This document shows positions 35,015 to 44,942 of a stretch of DNA of 64,000 bases, in pieces. The stretch's first letter is position 1; each line of letters opens with the position of its first letter. The DNA is from Phycisphaeraceae bacterium (lineage in GTDB: Bacteria; Planctomycetota; Phycisphaerae; Phycisphaerales; UBA1924). A program made the position numbers and the translations under genes. A model generated the notes under the pieces. That model searched no databases. It saw nothing but the letters and a program-made list of their open reading frames with translations, and had not been told where the DNA came from. The stretch spans positions 3,444,928 through 3,508,927 of the forward strand of contig JAHBXH010000001.1 of NCBI GenBank assembly GCA_019636555.1, in the 5' to 3' direction.

Positions 35015-35605
35015 ATGACCACCGCCGAAGCCGTCGCCCGCCACTTTGTTCATTTGGCAAACCAGATGGAAGAGCCAACGCCCCTGACGCACATGCAAGT
35101 GCAGAAGCTGGTGTATTACGCGCAGGGGTGGTCGCTGGCGTATTACAAGAAGCCGCTCTTCCTAGAACCCATCGAGGCGTGGCAGCACGGCCCTGTGGTT
35201 GATCGTGTGTACCAGGAGTTCAAAAAATTTGGCGGGGAGGCGATCGCGGCGAAAGTTGGGACGAGCGCAACCGATCTGTCCAGTGAAGAAACAGAGTTGC
35301 TGAGGTGGGTGTGGCAACGCTACAGCAGGTACTCCGGTTCGTACCTGCGCGAGCTGACGCACCGAGAACGACCGTGGAAAGAGGCTTGGGGCGCGCGTCC
35401 GAGCGACGACCGCGCCCGAGTTCCAATATCGGACGCCGCTCTCAGCGAGTTCTTTCGCGAGCAAGCACAAAAAGAGGCGAAGAACATCGGGATTGACCTT
35501 GATGAACTGGAAGCGTCAATCGCCGACGCAAAAGCAGGTCGCACCGCGGTGCTTGATTTGTCGTCATACGCTGGAAATCGCGGCACCGCGAGAGGCAAGA
35601 GCTGA
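35015..35605 (+). CDS. Panacea-domain (DUF4065) antitoxin-like protein
   Basis: 196 residues from the ATG at 35015 (GGAGG just upstream). DUF4065/Panacea signature: LTHMQVQKLVYYAQGWSLAYY, then FLEPIEAWQHGPVVDRVYQEF, and the third helix block SGSYLRELTHRERPWKEAWG. The domain occurs in SocA/GepA-type proteins and as the antitoxin of many toxin-antitoxin pairs. A RelE-like gene starts two bases after the stop, which fits an antitoxin-toxin operon. The C-terminal ~65 residues beyond the domain may bind the toxin or DNA. Confidence 0.82.
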   Translation: MTTAEAVARHFVHLANQMEEPTPLTHMQVQKLVYYAQGWSLAYYKKPLFLEPIEAWQHGPVVDRVYQEFKKFGGEAIAAKVGTSATDLSSEETELLRWVWQRYSRYSGSYLRELTHRERPWKEAWGARPSDDRARVPISDAALSEFFREQAQKEAKNIGIDLDELEASIADAKAGRTAVLDLSSYAGNRGTARGKS

Positions 35606-35607
35606 CT

Positions 35608-35901
35608 TTGCCTTGGATCGTTCGACTTACGCCTGATGCACAGCGAGCGTGGATGGCTCTCGACGAGGGAGTGCGCGAAGAAGTCGCGACGCATGTGTAC
35701 CACATCAGCGATGCCCCTCATCCGTACCTACGACGGTCGAGCGCCGTCGGTGAACGACCCGGCCTCCTCGTTCTGGATTGCGTCACATCCTTTGACGCGA
35801 ACTTGGTTGTGCGTCTTTTCTTTCTTGACGAGTCCGAATCGCCGAACCAATTAACACTTGTCAAGATTACGACGCTGCACGCGCCGGGTGAGGGAGAGTA
35901 A
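35608..35901 (+). CDS. Putative RelE/ParE-like toxin
   Basis: 97 residues from the TTG at 35608, two bases after the Panacea stop; AGAGG about 17 bases upstream lies inside the upstream gene. The arrangement WIVRLTPDAQRAWMALDEGV (strand, helix), then GLLVLDCVTSFDANLVVRLFFLDES (paired strands) and LTLVKITTLHAP fits the small alpha/beta RelE/ParE RNase or gyrase-toxin fold, though sequence similarity is faint. Partner position and size support the call. No catalytic residues can be assigned with confidence. Confidence 0.6.
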   Translation: MPWIVRLTPDAQRAWMALDEGVREEVATHVYHISDAPHPYLRRSSAVGERPGLLVLDCVTSFDANLVVRLFFLDESESPNQLTLVKITTLHAPGEGE

Positions 35902-36180
35902 GACGCCACTCAGGTGCATTTTGCGTGTCTTCGTTCGCGTCCTTCTCCATGGTCAAAGCGCAAATCTCCCAGCTCGAGAGATGGATGATTCGTTGCCGGT
36001 GGCAGGAACCTGCCATTGGGCTGATTGGCGTTCCAGCGGCGAATTTTCGTGCTGCGGATTGGGAGCCCGAAGCTGGCGAGCCAAGCCTGGGATGGAGAGC
36101 TTCTCGGGAATGGGACGTTATGCGATTCAACTTGTCGGCAATGGATCGATACGCTTCGAGGAGGGGTATCCTCGGGAACC

Positions 36181-36948
36181 ATGGACACTTCGTTGAATGC
36201 CAAGAAGTTCAGTTTGATCCGAGTCCCCTACGCGTCCCCGGACGAAATAGAGCGTTCGGTCGATGCAGTGCTCGCGCCAATTCTCAATCGCAAGACCGAG
36301 ATGGACTTTGTCTTGGGATCGTGGAGATTTGCTCACGTTTATCGTGAAGTGATCAAGCCAAAATACGGCATCGAGCTTATCGAGCGAGCAAATCTTGGAA
36401 TGCTCGGCAAGGCGAAGGTATTCGGCGCGTTTGACCCGGTAAGAAACTGCGCATGGATTGATCAGATCGCAAGTCCGGAATCTGGGCACCCGCGTCGCAC
36501 ATTCGTGCTGTGGCATGAGGTTATTGGTCATGGCGTGCTTCAAGGCGACTTGCTGCGTGCAGAGCTTCATCGCTGCGCGGAGGAGGCTGTGTTGCACGAC
36601 ACGACAATAACGCTGGACGACATGACTCGGGAGCGGCTTGAGATCCAAGCCAACATGGCTGCCGGCGCGGCCGCTGCACCGCGACGGTTGGTGCTCGGGG
36701 CGCTAATCCATCGACTCGAATCCAAACGACCGATCGTGTTCAACGGCCCCAACAAATACACAATTGGACGCAGAATTGTCGAAGCGAGCAGTGCGTGGGA
36801 CTTGGCGTTGGCGGCCGCTAGTCAGATTCAGTGTGCGTTTGACGGCCTGTCAAAGCACTGCCTTGCGATTCGAATCATGAACTCCCGTTACTTCTTCGAT
36901 AACACCGAAACTGGCCATTCTCGGATGCGCTTGTATCGCAGCGCATGA
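36181..36948 (+). CDS. IrrE/ImmA-like putative metallopeptidase
   Basis: 255 residues from the ATG at 36181 (AGGAGGGG at 36159-36166). The motif RTFVLWHEVIGHGVL resembles the zinc-binding HExxH helix of ImmA/IrrE peptidases but reads H-E-V-I-G-H, with one extra residue before the second His. About 45 residues on, LEIQANMAAGAAAAPRRLV matches the ImmA segment ExEANxFAAxLLMP that supplies the third ligand. It belongs to the small accessory region behind the Panacea pair and has lower GC than its neighbours. The peptidase may be altered or inactive. Converges with asnS. Confidence 0.55.
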   Translation: MDTSLNAKKFSLIRVPYASPDEIERSVDAVLAPILNRKTEMDFVLGSWRFAHVYREVIKPKYGIELIERANLGMLGKAKVFGAFDPVRNCAWIDQIASPESGHPRRTFVLWHEVIGHGVLQGDLLRAELHRCAEEAVLHDTTITLDDMTRERLEIQANMAAGAAAAPRRLVLGALIHRLESKRPIVFNGPNKYTIGRRIVEASSAWDLALAAASQIQCAFDGLSKHCLAIRIMNSRYFFDNTETGHSRMRLYRSA

Positions 36949-36963
36949 AAAGCGAGCAGTTAC

Positions 36964-38484
<1,521 letters not shown>

Positions 38485-38671
38485 ACGAATCTCCGAGGTT
38501 GAGAGGAGGCGATGGTAGGGAGAAGTGCTCCGCCGCGGCAAAAACGCTGCCTCTTTGGGCCCGGACCGCCGCAATCTAGGGTGATTCCCTCTGGTGGCCA
38601 ATGCCCACCGCAAGGTAGAATGCGAAGCGGGAGCGGCTCGCGCCGCTTCCGCCCCCGCAGGGAGTACTCAC

Positions 38672-40906
38672 ATGAATAGCGATCGACCCTCTCGGTTCGA
38701 TTCGTTCCGGAGCGCGGTGGCGGCATTGGCGTTTTTCGCCGGCTCGATGCTCGTCGTTCACTCGTCGAACGCGCAGGTCGCGCCGGTTCCCAAGGTCAAG
38801 GTGAAAGTCTGGCTGAAGGATCTTTCGATCATCGACGACATGGACGACCGGCTCACGCGCGGGTGCGGCGACCTGGTTTTCGCATGGAACTGCGGCTTCG
38901 AGGGCGAACCTTCCACCTCCAATTCCGCGGGCGCCAAGGCAAAGAACTCCGACGACAAACCCTACAACATCTGCGATAACAGCACGCTCGGACTCAACGT
39001 GCTGCTCATCGAAAAAGACCTCTGCTGCCCGATTCCCGACCTCGAAGCGGTCATCGACTTCTGGGACGACGACGATTCGACGGCGGAAATGATCGCGGAC
39101 ATCGCCGACAATGTTCTCGCCGCGGCAGTGGGCGTCATTCTCAAGACCGACGGCAAACCCATCCAGGATGCGCTCGCCGGAATTCACAAGGCGCTCCAAC
39201 TCACCGGCAAGCCGACGTCCGACTCGATGGGAACCATGCGAAATCTGGATATTCATCCCCCGGGCACCTGCATCTTCTGCGATGCGACCGATACGACCGA
39301 GCCCGTGAATCTTGACGGCGGGGCGGGAAAGAACAACGGGTCGGTCACCCTCACGTGGAAGGCATGTCAGATTGGAACGTGCGCGCCGATCGGCTGCGAT
39401 TCGGGCGGTCCTCCGCCGACTCCTCCGGAAGACAACATCGAGAAGGCCCGGGGAGGCCAATCGAGCGACGACGAGATCGATCTGCACATGGGAGTGGGCG
39501 ACGATGTATTGCAGATCCCCATGCTCGCCGGGCAGACTCGCGATTTCCTCTTCGGAATCGACGCCGACATGAACCCCGCGACGGGCGTGCCGCCCAGCGC
39601 GCCCTGGAACGCTCTGGTCGGATGTGAATGGCGCATCAGGATTCACCAGACCTCCGACGGCTCCTCAAACTCAACAACCGCGGGCGTGGAGCAATACACG
39701 GCCGGTTCGTGGCACGCGACGGCAATGCCCGTGCTCTTCCACGCGATCCGCGGGCGAGAGGCGGTGGCCTACGTCTCCAAGTCCGCGCTCGGCCTCGGTT
39801 CGGCGTTCGCCGTCATGGTGGAACTGGACAGAAACGGCATTCTCCGTGATGTCGAGCCGAACAATCAGATCGCGCATCGCTACATGGTCCAATGGCTGGC
39901 TCAGGGTTCGGGAATCGGCGAACCTCCGTACGTGGTTCAGGCGCGACAGATGAAGGATGCCGTCGCCCCGATGGCGCACATCCGCTTCACGTTCAACGAG
40001 AACGTGACCATCGGTCCGAACCCCATTCAGATCGCACCCCCGTTGCCGCTGAACATCGTGCGATCGTGGCGCACGATGGACGTTTACTTTCAGACCCCGG
40101 TTACCGCCCCCAGCGAGCAGATGTACGCGCTGACTTTGTTGCCCGCTCAGATCACCGATGCCGCAGGGAATCAACTCGACGGAAACGCCGACGGAATCCC
40201 GGGCGATCCTTACGTGCGAAAGTATGATCCGCCCGAACTCCGCCTCACGTTCACCGACAACGCGGGGAACGCCCGCAACGAATACCTGCCCGGCGAAACG
40301 GTGTTCCTCAAGGGTTCTGGCCTTCCCGCCAACGGCCCCGCGCGCTTCTACTTCATCGCGAACGGGCCGCTCTCCAACGGTCAAACGCTCGTCGATATTT
40401 CCCCGTCGCACACGTTCAAGGTCGTCAATGTTTCCGGCGGCAATCTTCTGAATGTCCAAGTGGGCGTTCCGTGCGACAGCAGCGCTTCGCAGGGTGGCGA
40501 CCTGTGCGAGGTGGATGGCGTGCTCGACGTCAACAATAACGGAATCTACGACGCGGGCACCGACGTGTTCTTGAAAGGCGAAAGCATCGGGGTGAACGCC
40601 GGTATGTACCTCGATCAGAACGCCAATGCCACCCGCGACAAGATGGACATTCTGTTGGGCGATTCGCGCGACGCCGACGCCGACGGAATCCCCGACGAAG
40701 TCCCCGTCTGCCGCGGCGACCTCAACTTCGACGGGCTCGTGGACGACGCCGATTTCGTCAAGTTTGTTCAGGCGTACAACTTGCTCTTGTGCACCGACGA
40801 TTTCATGCCCCCGCACTGTCAGAGCGACCTGAACCGCGACGGTCTGGTGGACGATGGCGACTTTGTCGTCTTCGTTCACAATTACGACGAACTGATCTGT
40901 CCGTGA
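38672..40906 (+). CDS. Large secreted protein with C-terminal dockerin-like repeat pair (2)
   Basis: 744 residues from the ATG at 38672 (CAGGGAG at 38658-38664). Signal peptide with SSNAQ near the cleavage site. The first ~200 residues hold many paired cysteines (CGDLVFAWNCGF, DLCCPIPD, GTCIFCDATD), followed by a GQSSDDEIDLHMGVGDDVLQ beta domain and an Ig-like HIRFTFNENVTIGPNPIQI segment resembling a bacterial Ig/CARDB fold. Ends with DLNFDGLVDDADFVKFVQAYN and DLNRDGLVDDGDFVVFVHNYD, then ELICP. Exported; ligand unknown. Converges with the membrane protein gene across 7 bp. Confidence 0.75.
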   Translation: MNSDRPSRFDSFRSAVAALAFFAGSMLVVHSSNAQVAPVPKVKVKVWLKDLSIIDDMDDRLTRGCGDLVFAWNCGFEGEPSTSNSAGAKAKNSDDKPYNICDNSTLGLNVLLIEKDLCCPIPDLEAVIDFWDDDDSTAEMIADIADNVLAAAVGVILKTDGKPIQDALAGIHKALQLTGKPTSDSMGTMRNLDIHPPGTCIFCDATDTTEPVNLDGGAGKNNGSVTLTWKACQIGTCAPIGCDSGGPPPTPPEDNIEKARGGQSSDDEIDLHMGVGDDVLQIPMLAGQTRDFLFGIDADMNPATGVPPSAPWNALVGCEWRIRIHQTSDGSSNSTTAGVEQYTAGSWHATAMPVLFHAIRGREAVAYVSKSALGLGSAFAVMVELDRNGILRDVEPNNQIAHRYMVQWLAQGSGIGEPPYVVQARQMKDAVAPMAHIRFTFNENVTIGPNPIQIAPPLPLNIVRSWRTMDVYFQTPVTAPSEQMYALTLLPAQITDAAGNQLDGNADGIPGDPYVRKYDPPELRLTFTDNAGNARNEYLPGETVFLKGSGLPANGPARFYFIANGPLSNGQTLVDISPSHTFKVVNVSGGNLLNVQVGVPCDSSASQGGDLCEVDGVLDVNNNGIYDAGTDVFLKGESIGVNAGMYLDQNANATRDKMDILLGDSRDADADGIPDEVPVCRGDLNFDGLVDDADFVKFVQAYNLLLCTDDFMPPHCQSDLNRDGLVDDGDFVVFVHNYDELICP

Positions 40907-40913
40907 TTGGACA

Positions 40914-42830
40914 TCAACGACGGCGAGAAAGCCGGTAGAACGTACCGTCGTACACCACCTCCGCGCCCGGAGGCACGCGGATCATCGTGCCCCCGTCCGG
41001 CGGACGGCGCTGATCGCCGTCAGCAGGGACTCGATCACGATTGCCCGACAATTCACCCACGGAATCAAAGCCCGCCTCGCTGCCGCGGCGTTTTTCCGTC
41101 AGCACGAACACCTGCTGGTATTTCTCGAGTTGCTCCTCGGTCGCATGCTCCTCGCGCACGGGCGTCTTGAGGAAATACCCGGCCCACCACTGCAAGCCGT
41201 GCCGCGCGAGAACGACGGCGCTTCCATCGGACGGAACGAGCCCGCGCATCGAACGAAACTCAGGGACGGCATCATCCGCGACGACCGAACCGCCCCCACC
41301 CCCACCCCCGGGTGCGCCCGGTCCGTCCCCGCCATTCTGAACACCGGGACCTTGCGGTCCATTTGGACTGCCGCGGCCGCTGAAATTGCCTGTGCCGCGA
41401 GCGAAATTGCCGGAGTTGTTTGCGAAGCGCGGCGGCGGTCCGCCCTTGCCGCGGAGGGCCATCGGAAACGCCAAAATGAGGATGACGATTCCGACGATCG
41501 CGCCGAGCGCCGGCGCACCGATGCGCACCCAAGTTCGGATTGATTCGGCGCCACTCAGGAGCAAGAAGCCCACGATGATCGCGAGCGGTATCGGCGTCAT
41601 GAGCGACAAGCGCTCGGCGTATTGACCCTGGATCAGCGGACATGTGACGAGCAAGGCCGTGCATACCGCGCCCGAAACGATTGCCATCTCGGCCACGCCG
41701 ACATGTCGAGCTCGCCAGATCGCGAGCGAGCCGAAGACCAAGAGCACGGCCCACGCACCGGCCCGCATCGGGAGTGCGCCCGCTGGAAAACCGCCCGGGG
41801 GACCGCCGGGCCCGCGATCGAACTGCATCGGACGATTCGGACCCGCGGAGTCTTGCATCGGCCGGTCGAAACTCGGTTGATCAGTGTCCGGGCCGTCAAA
41901 ATGCGGTCTGTCGGATCTGAAATCGGGCCGACCCGGTTGATCGAAAAGAGCCGGTCGGCCTTGCGGCCGATCGCCCGCGCCGAACATCTTCGTCACGCCC
42001 TGCGTCAGGCCGATCGCCTTTGACGGCGCGACCGAGTAGACCAGCAGCCAGAGAATTCCCGCGCCGGCGATGCAGGCAAGCCCGCTGAGAACGATCGTCT
42101 TGGGGCGAGGCTTTGCACGGAACAGCACGAACACGCCGATCGAGCTCGAGACGAGCACCATTGTCACGCCGAATGCGCCGATGTGCGTGATCGCCGCGAG
42201 CGCGAGAAACAAAACGACGAAGAGCCAGCGGATCACGCCGCCGCGCCGGAGGGCCGCGTAGATTGCGCACGCGCATGCCGCCATCCACACCAGGCCGAGC
42301 GAGTTTTTCTGGAAGTCACCCGTCATGCGGAGAATCGGCGGGCTGAGAATCGCGATCGCGCCCACGGCGAAGATGGCGATTGCGATCACGAGGGCACGCG
42401 GGACGGCTCGACGAGATTCGCCCTGTTCACCGCTTGATCCTGCATTTCGCGCGCGGATCGCGCCGGCCAGCCCGAGCAGAAGGAGCGCGAGCGGGATTGC
42501 CGCGAGAGGCTGCGAAACCGCATCGACGATGCGTGAAGCGAGCAGCGTCGCCGAATCGACATCCATGCCGCGCAAGATCATCAGCGCTTTGGCGAGCGCG
42601 GCATCGAGCCAGAAAATGAACGGAACTTCGACGTAGGGGAGCTTGCCATTCTCGAGCACGCCCCGCGCCTGCATCGGGTAGTACGCGGCGTCGATGCCGG
42701 GGGGCAGCACCCTGGAGAACAGCATCACGGAGCGCAGCGCCATCGCGCCGGCAACGAGCGCGATTGTCATTGCGGTCGCCACGACCGCTGTTCGTCTTTG
42801 AGAAGGGCGCGCGGCAACTGCATGATCCAT
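40914..42830 (-). CDS. GT-C-like polytopic membrane protein, putative glycosyltransferase
   Basis: 638 residues from the ATG at 42830. About a dozen hydrophobic helices. The first outer loop LPPGIDAAYYPMQARGVLENGKLPYVEVPFIFW resembles GT-C lipid-linked sugar transferases (D/E-rich first loop). Two low-complexity insertions occur: a D/R/P/F-rich loop at about residues 282-347 (DRPQGRPALFDQPGRP type) and a G/N-rich stretch at about 463-517. The C-terminal soluble part ends DGTFYRLSRRR. Substrate not predictable. Transcribed toward the dockerin protein and separated from rplJ by the ribosomal operon's terminator. Confidence 0.6.
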   Translation of the reverse strand: MDHAVAARPSQRRTAVVATAMTIALVAGAMALRSVMLFSRVLPPGIDAAYYPMQARGVLENGKLPYVEVPFIFWLDAALAKALMILRGMDVDSATLLASRIVDAVSQPLAAIPLALLLLGLAGAIRARNAGSSGEQGESRRAVPRALVIAIAIFAVGAIAILSPPILRMTGDFQKNSLGLVWMAACACAIYAALRRGGVIRWLFVVLFLALAAITHIGAFGVTMVLVSSSIGVFVLFRAKPRPKTIVLSGLACIAGAGILWLLVYSVAPSKAIGLTQGVTKMFGAGDRPQGRPALFDQPGRPDFRSDRPHFDGPDTDQPSFDRPMQDSAGPNRPMQFDRGPGGPPGGFPAGALPMRAGAWAVLLVFGSLAIWRARHVGVAEMAIVSGAVCTALLVTCPLIQGQYAERLSLMTPIPLAIIVGFLLLSGAESIRTWVRIGAPALGAIVGIVILILAFPMALRGKGGPPPRFANNSGNFARGTGNFSGRGSPNGPQGPGVQNGGDGPGAPGGGGGGGSVVADDAVPEFRSMRGLVPSDGSAVVLARHGLQWWAGYFLKTPVREEHATEEQLEKYQQVFVLTEKRRGSEAGFDSVGELSGNRDRVPADGDQRRPPDGGTMIRVPPGAEVVYDGTFYRLSRRR

Positions 42831-42881
42831 GCAAACAGCCTAACGCCCGGAACCAAGAGCTGATGCATTGGCCACTCCGCG

Positions 42882-42916
42882 ACAAAAAGAAAACCGCGGG
42901 GCTCGGAGCCCCGCGG
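42882..42916 (-). terminator. Rho-independent terminator of the rplK-rplA-rplJ operon
   Basis: Ten-pair stem CCGCGGGGCT / AGCCCCGCGG (42894-42916) around a three-base loop. Read on the minus strand it is followed by TTTTCTTTTT. It lies 49 bp after rplJ. Confidence 0.88.
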
Positions 42917-42965
42917 CGTTTGATGCTTTCTGCGACACTCGTGCCGGATGCCAAATGCCTCTGCC

Positions 42966-43511
42966 TTATCCCGCCTTCGCGATCGCCTCGCCCTTTTCGA
43001 GCTTGGCTTCGATCGCCTTGACCAGGCCCGCGACATTGCGGCCCGGGCCGAGGATCTGGCCGACGACCTTCTTCGCCGGGCTGATGACGAGCGCGACGAT
43101 CTGGCCGATGGCCTCATCCTTGGTCGGGAACTTCGAGAGTTCCGTCACGCCGGCCTTGCCCTTGAAGATCTCGCCGTCGAGCATCGCGGCCCGCAGTTCA
43201 ACCTTCGGCATCGCCTTGGTGAGCTCGACCACTTCGCGCGTCAGTTCGATGATCGATTCGCCGCCGTAGGCGAGCGCGGTCGATTCCGAAAAGAACTCGG
43301 TGAGCGGCTTGAGCTTGCCGCCCTCGAAGGTCTTCTTCGCCAGCGCATTGCGGACGACGGTGACCTTCATCTTCTTCTTCGCGAGTCCGGCGCGAAGCTT
43401 GGTCGTGTCTTTGGCGTTGAGGCCACGGACGCCGATCACCAGCGCCGTCTCCACCTCGCCCATGCGGGTCGTGTAGTCCCGCATGATCATGTTTTTCACT
43501 GTCTTTGACAT
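42966..43511 (-). CDS. rplJ: 50S ribosomal protein L10
   Basis: 181 residues. Typical L10 N-terminus (YTTRMGEVETALVIGVRGL), KVTVVRNALAKKTFEG, and the C-terminal helical part AIGQIVALVISPAKKVVGQIL with the Ala/Lys-rich tail that recruits L7/L12 dimers. Last gene of an rplK-rplA-rplJ operon: a terminator follows at once and no rplL is present downstream. In most bacteria rplL and rpoBC come next. Confidence 0.96.
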   Translation of the reverse strand: MSKTVKNMIMRDYTTRMGEVETALVIGVRGLNAKDTTKLRAGLAKKKMKVTVVRNALAKKTFEGGKLKPLTEFFSESTALAYGGESIIELTREVVELTKAMPKVELRAAMLDGEIFKGKAGVTELSKFPTKDEAIGQIVALVISPAKKVVGQILGPGRNVAGLVKAIEAKLEKGEAIAKAG

Positions 43512-43538
43512 GGGTGAATCCTCTCAGTGCTGGTGTGC

Positions 43539-44240
43539 TTATTCCTCGGCCGCCGCGGCATTGACGTACTTGACCTGCACGCCCGGAGTCATGACGCCGC
43601 TGACCGTGATCTTCTTGATGTACACGCCCTTGGCCGTCGCCGGGCGGACCTTCTCGATCGCGCGGATGAAGTGCTCGAGATTCTCGACGAGGTCGTTGTC
43701 CTTGAACGACATCTTGCCGATCACCGCGTGCACGTTGCCGCCCTTGTCGGCGCGATACTCGACCTTACCGGCCGAGTATTCCTTCACGGCTTCGGGCACG
43801 TTGGTCGTGACCGTTCCGGCCTTGGGGCTGGGCATGAGGCCCTTGGGGCCGAGCACCTTACCGAGCTTGGAAACGACGCGCATCATGTCGGGCGACGCGA
43901 TGGCGACATCGAAATCCATCCAGCCCTTTTCGATCTCGGCGACGAGGTCGTCGGCGCCGGCCTTGACCGCGCCGTTGGCAAGAGCCTGCGGCGAAACGTC
44001 GCTCTGGCAGAACGCGATAACACGCTTGGTCTTGCCGATACCCTTAGGAAGGCTGAGCGAGCCGCGCAGCGCCTGATCGGCTTGCGCGGTGTCGATGCCG
44101 AGGTGGAAGCAGACGTTGACCGTCTGATCGAACTTGGTGGCCTTGAACTTCTTGAGGGCCGCGATCGCCGCGGCGGGTTCGACCGCGCTGTTGACGCGGA
44201 GCTTGTCGTTGTTCTTGGTGCGCTTGGTGACGTATTGCAT
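43539..44240 (-). CDS. rplA: 50S ribosomal protein L1
   Basis: 233 residues. L1 stalk protein: FDQTVNVCFHLGIDTAQADQALRG, LPKGIGKTKRVIAF, GKVLGPKGLMPSPKAGTVT and the C-terminal KGVYIKKITVSGVMTPGVQV. In many bacteria L1 also represses translation of its own operon by binding the rplK leader. It sits 14 bp after rplK and 27 bp before rplJ. Confidence 0.97.
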   Translation of the reverse strand: MQYVTKRTKNNDKLRVNSAVEPAAAIAALKKFKATKFDQTVNVCFHLGIDTAQADQALRGSLSLPKGIGKTKRVIAFCQSDVSPQALANGAVKAGADDLVAEIEKGWMDFDVAIASPDMMRVVSKLGKVLGPKGLMPSPKAGTVTTNVPEAVKEYSAGKVEYRADKGGNVHAVIGKMSFKDNDLVENLEHFIRAIEKVRPATAKGVYIKKITVSGVMTPGVQVKYVNAAAAEE

Positions 44241-44254
44241 GTGGTCTTGCTCCT

Positions 44255-44686
44255 TTAGCCTTCGACCACGGTGACGCCCATCGAGCGCGCCGTGCCTTCG
44301 ATGATCCGCATCGCCGCTTCAACGCTTGCGGCGTTGAGATCGGCCTGCTTGGTCGCGGCGATCGCCTTGACTTGCGCCTTGGTGATCTTGCCGACTTTGT
44401 CCTTGTTCGGAACGCCCGAGCCCTTTTCGACGCCTGCCGCGTCCTTGATCAGGACGCTCGCGGGCGAGCTCTTTACTTCAAGCTCAAAGCTCTTGTCGCT
44501 GTACACCGTGACGATGCACCCGACGACCTTGCCCTTGAACGACGCGGTTGCCGCGTTGAACTTTTGGATGAACTGGCCGGGGTTCACGCCCTTCGAACCG
44601 AGAACCGGGCCGAGGGGTGGCGCGGGCGTCGCTTGCCCGCCCGGGGCCATGATCTTGAAGACCTGAGTGACTTCTTTTTTCGCCAT
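44255..44686 (-). CDS. rplK: 50S ribosomal protein L11
   Basis: 143 residues from the ATG at 44686, with GGGAGG upstream. GTPase-centre protein: FKIMAPGGQATPAPPLGPVLG with the Pro-rich hinge, GVNPGQFIQKFNAAT, and the C-terminal RNA-binding part ending IIEGTARSMGVTVVEG. First gene of the operon; secE and nusG, its usual neighbours, are not upstream here. About 250 bp of leader sequence separates it from the divergent astacin gene and should hold both promoters. Confidence 0.97.
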   Translation of the reverse strand: MAKKEVTQVFKIMAPGGQATPAPPLGPVLGSKGVNPGQFIQKFNAATASFKGKVVGCIVTVYSDKSFELEVKSSPASVLIKDAAGVEKGSGVPNKDKVGKITKAQVKAIAATKQADLNAASVEAAMRIIEGTARSMGVTVVEG

Positions 44687-44942
44687 AACTTTCAACCTCC
44701 CACCGACTGTTTCGAGACGCCGTCGCCAACCAGGCGGGGCTCTCGAATTCCCGGGGCGGCGAAGCCTCGGGCAGCGCGGTAGTGAACGCGGTCCTAAATG
44801 TCCCTTCACAAAGACGGTTTCCGGCCTTGTGGGGTCAAGATTCTAGGCGGAACTCCCAAATCGGGCGAATCAAATCGGCTTCTCTGGTGGTAGATTCAAG
44901 TCCCGGGCAAACCAAGCCCCCGCCGAAATCAGGAGGCCTTTT

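Noticed and set aside
35925..36347. Plus-strand open frame of 140 codons between the toxin and the IrrE-like gene
   Set aside because: Overlaps the start of the better supported IrrE-like gene in another frame and has no ribosome binding site or recognisable fold.
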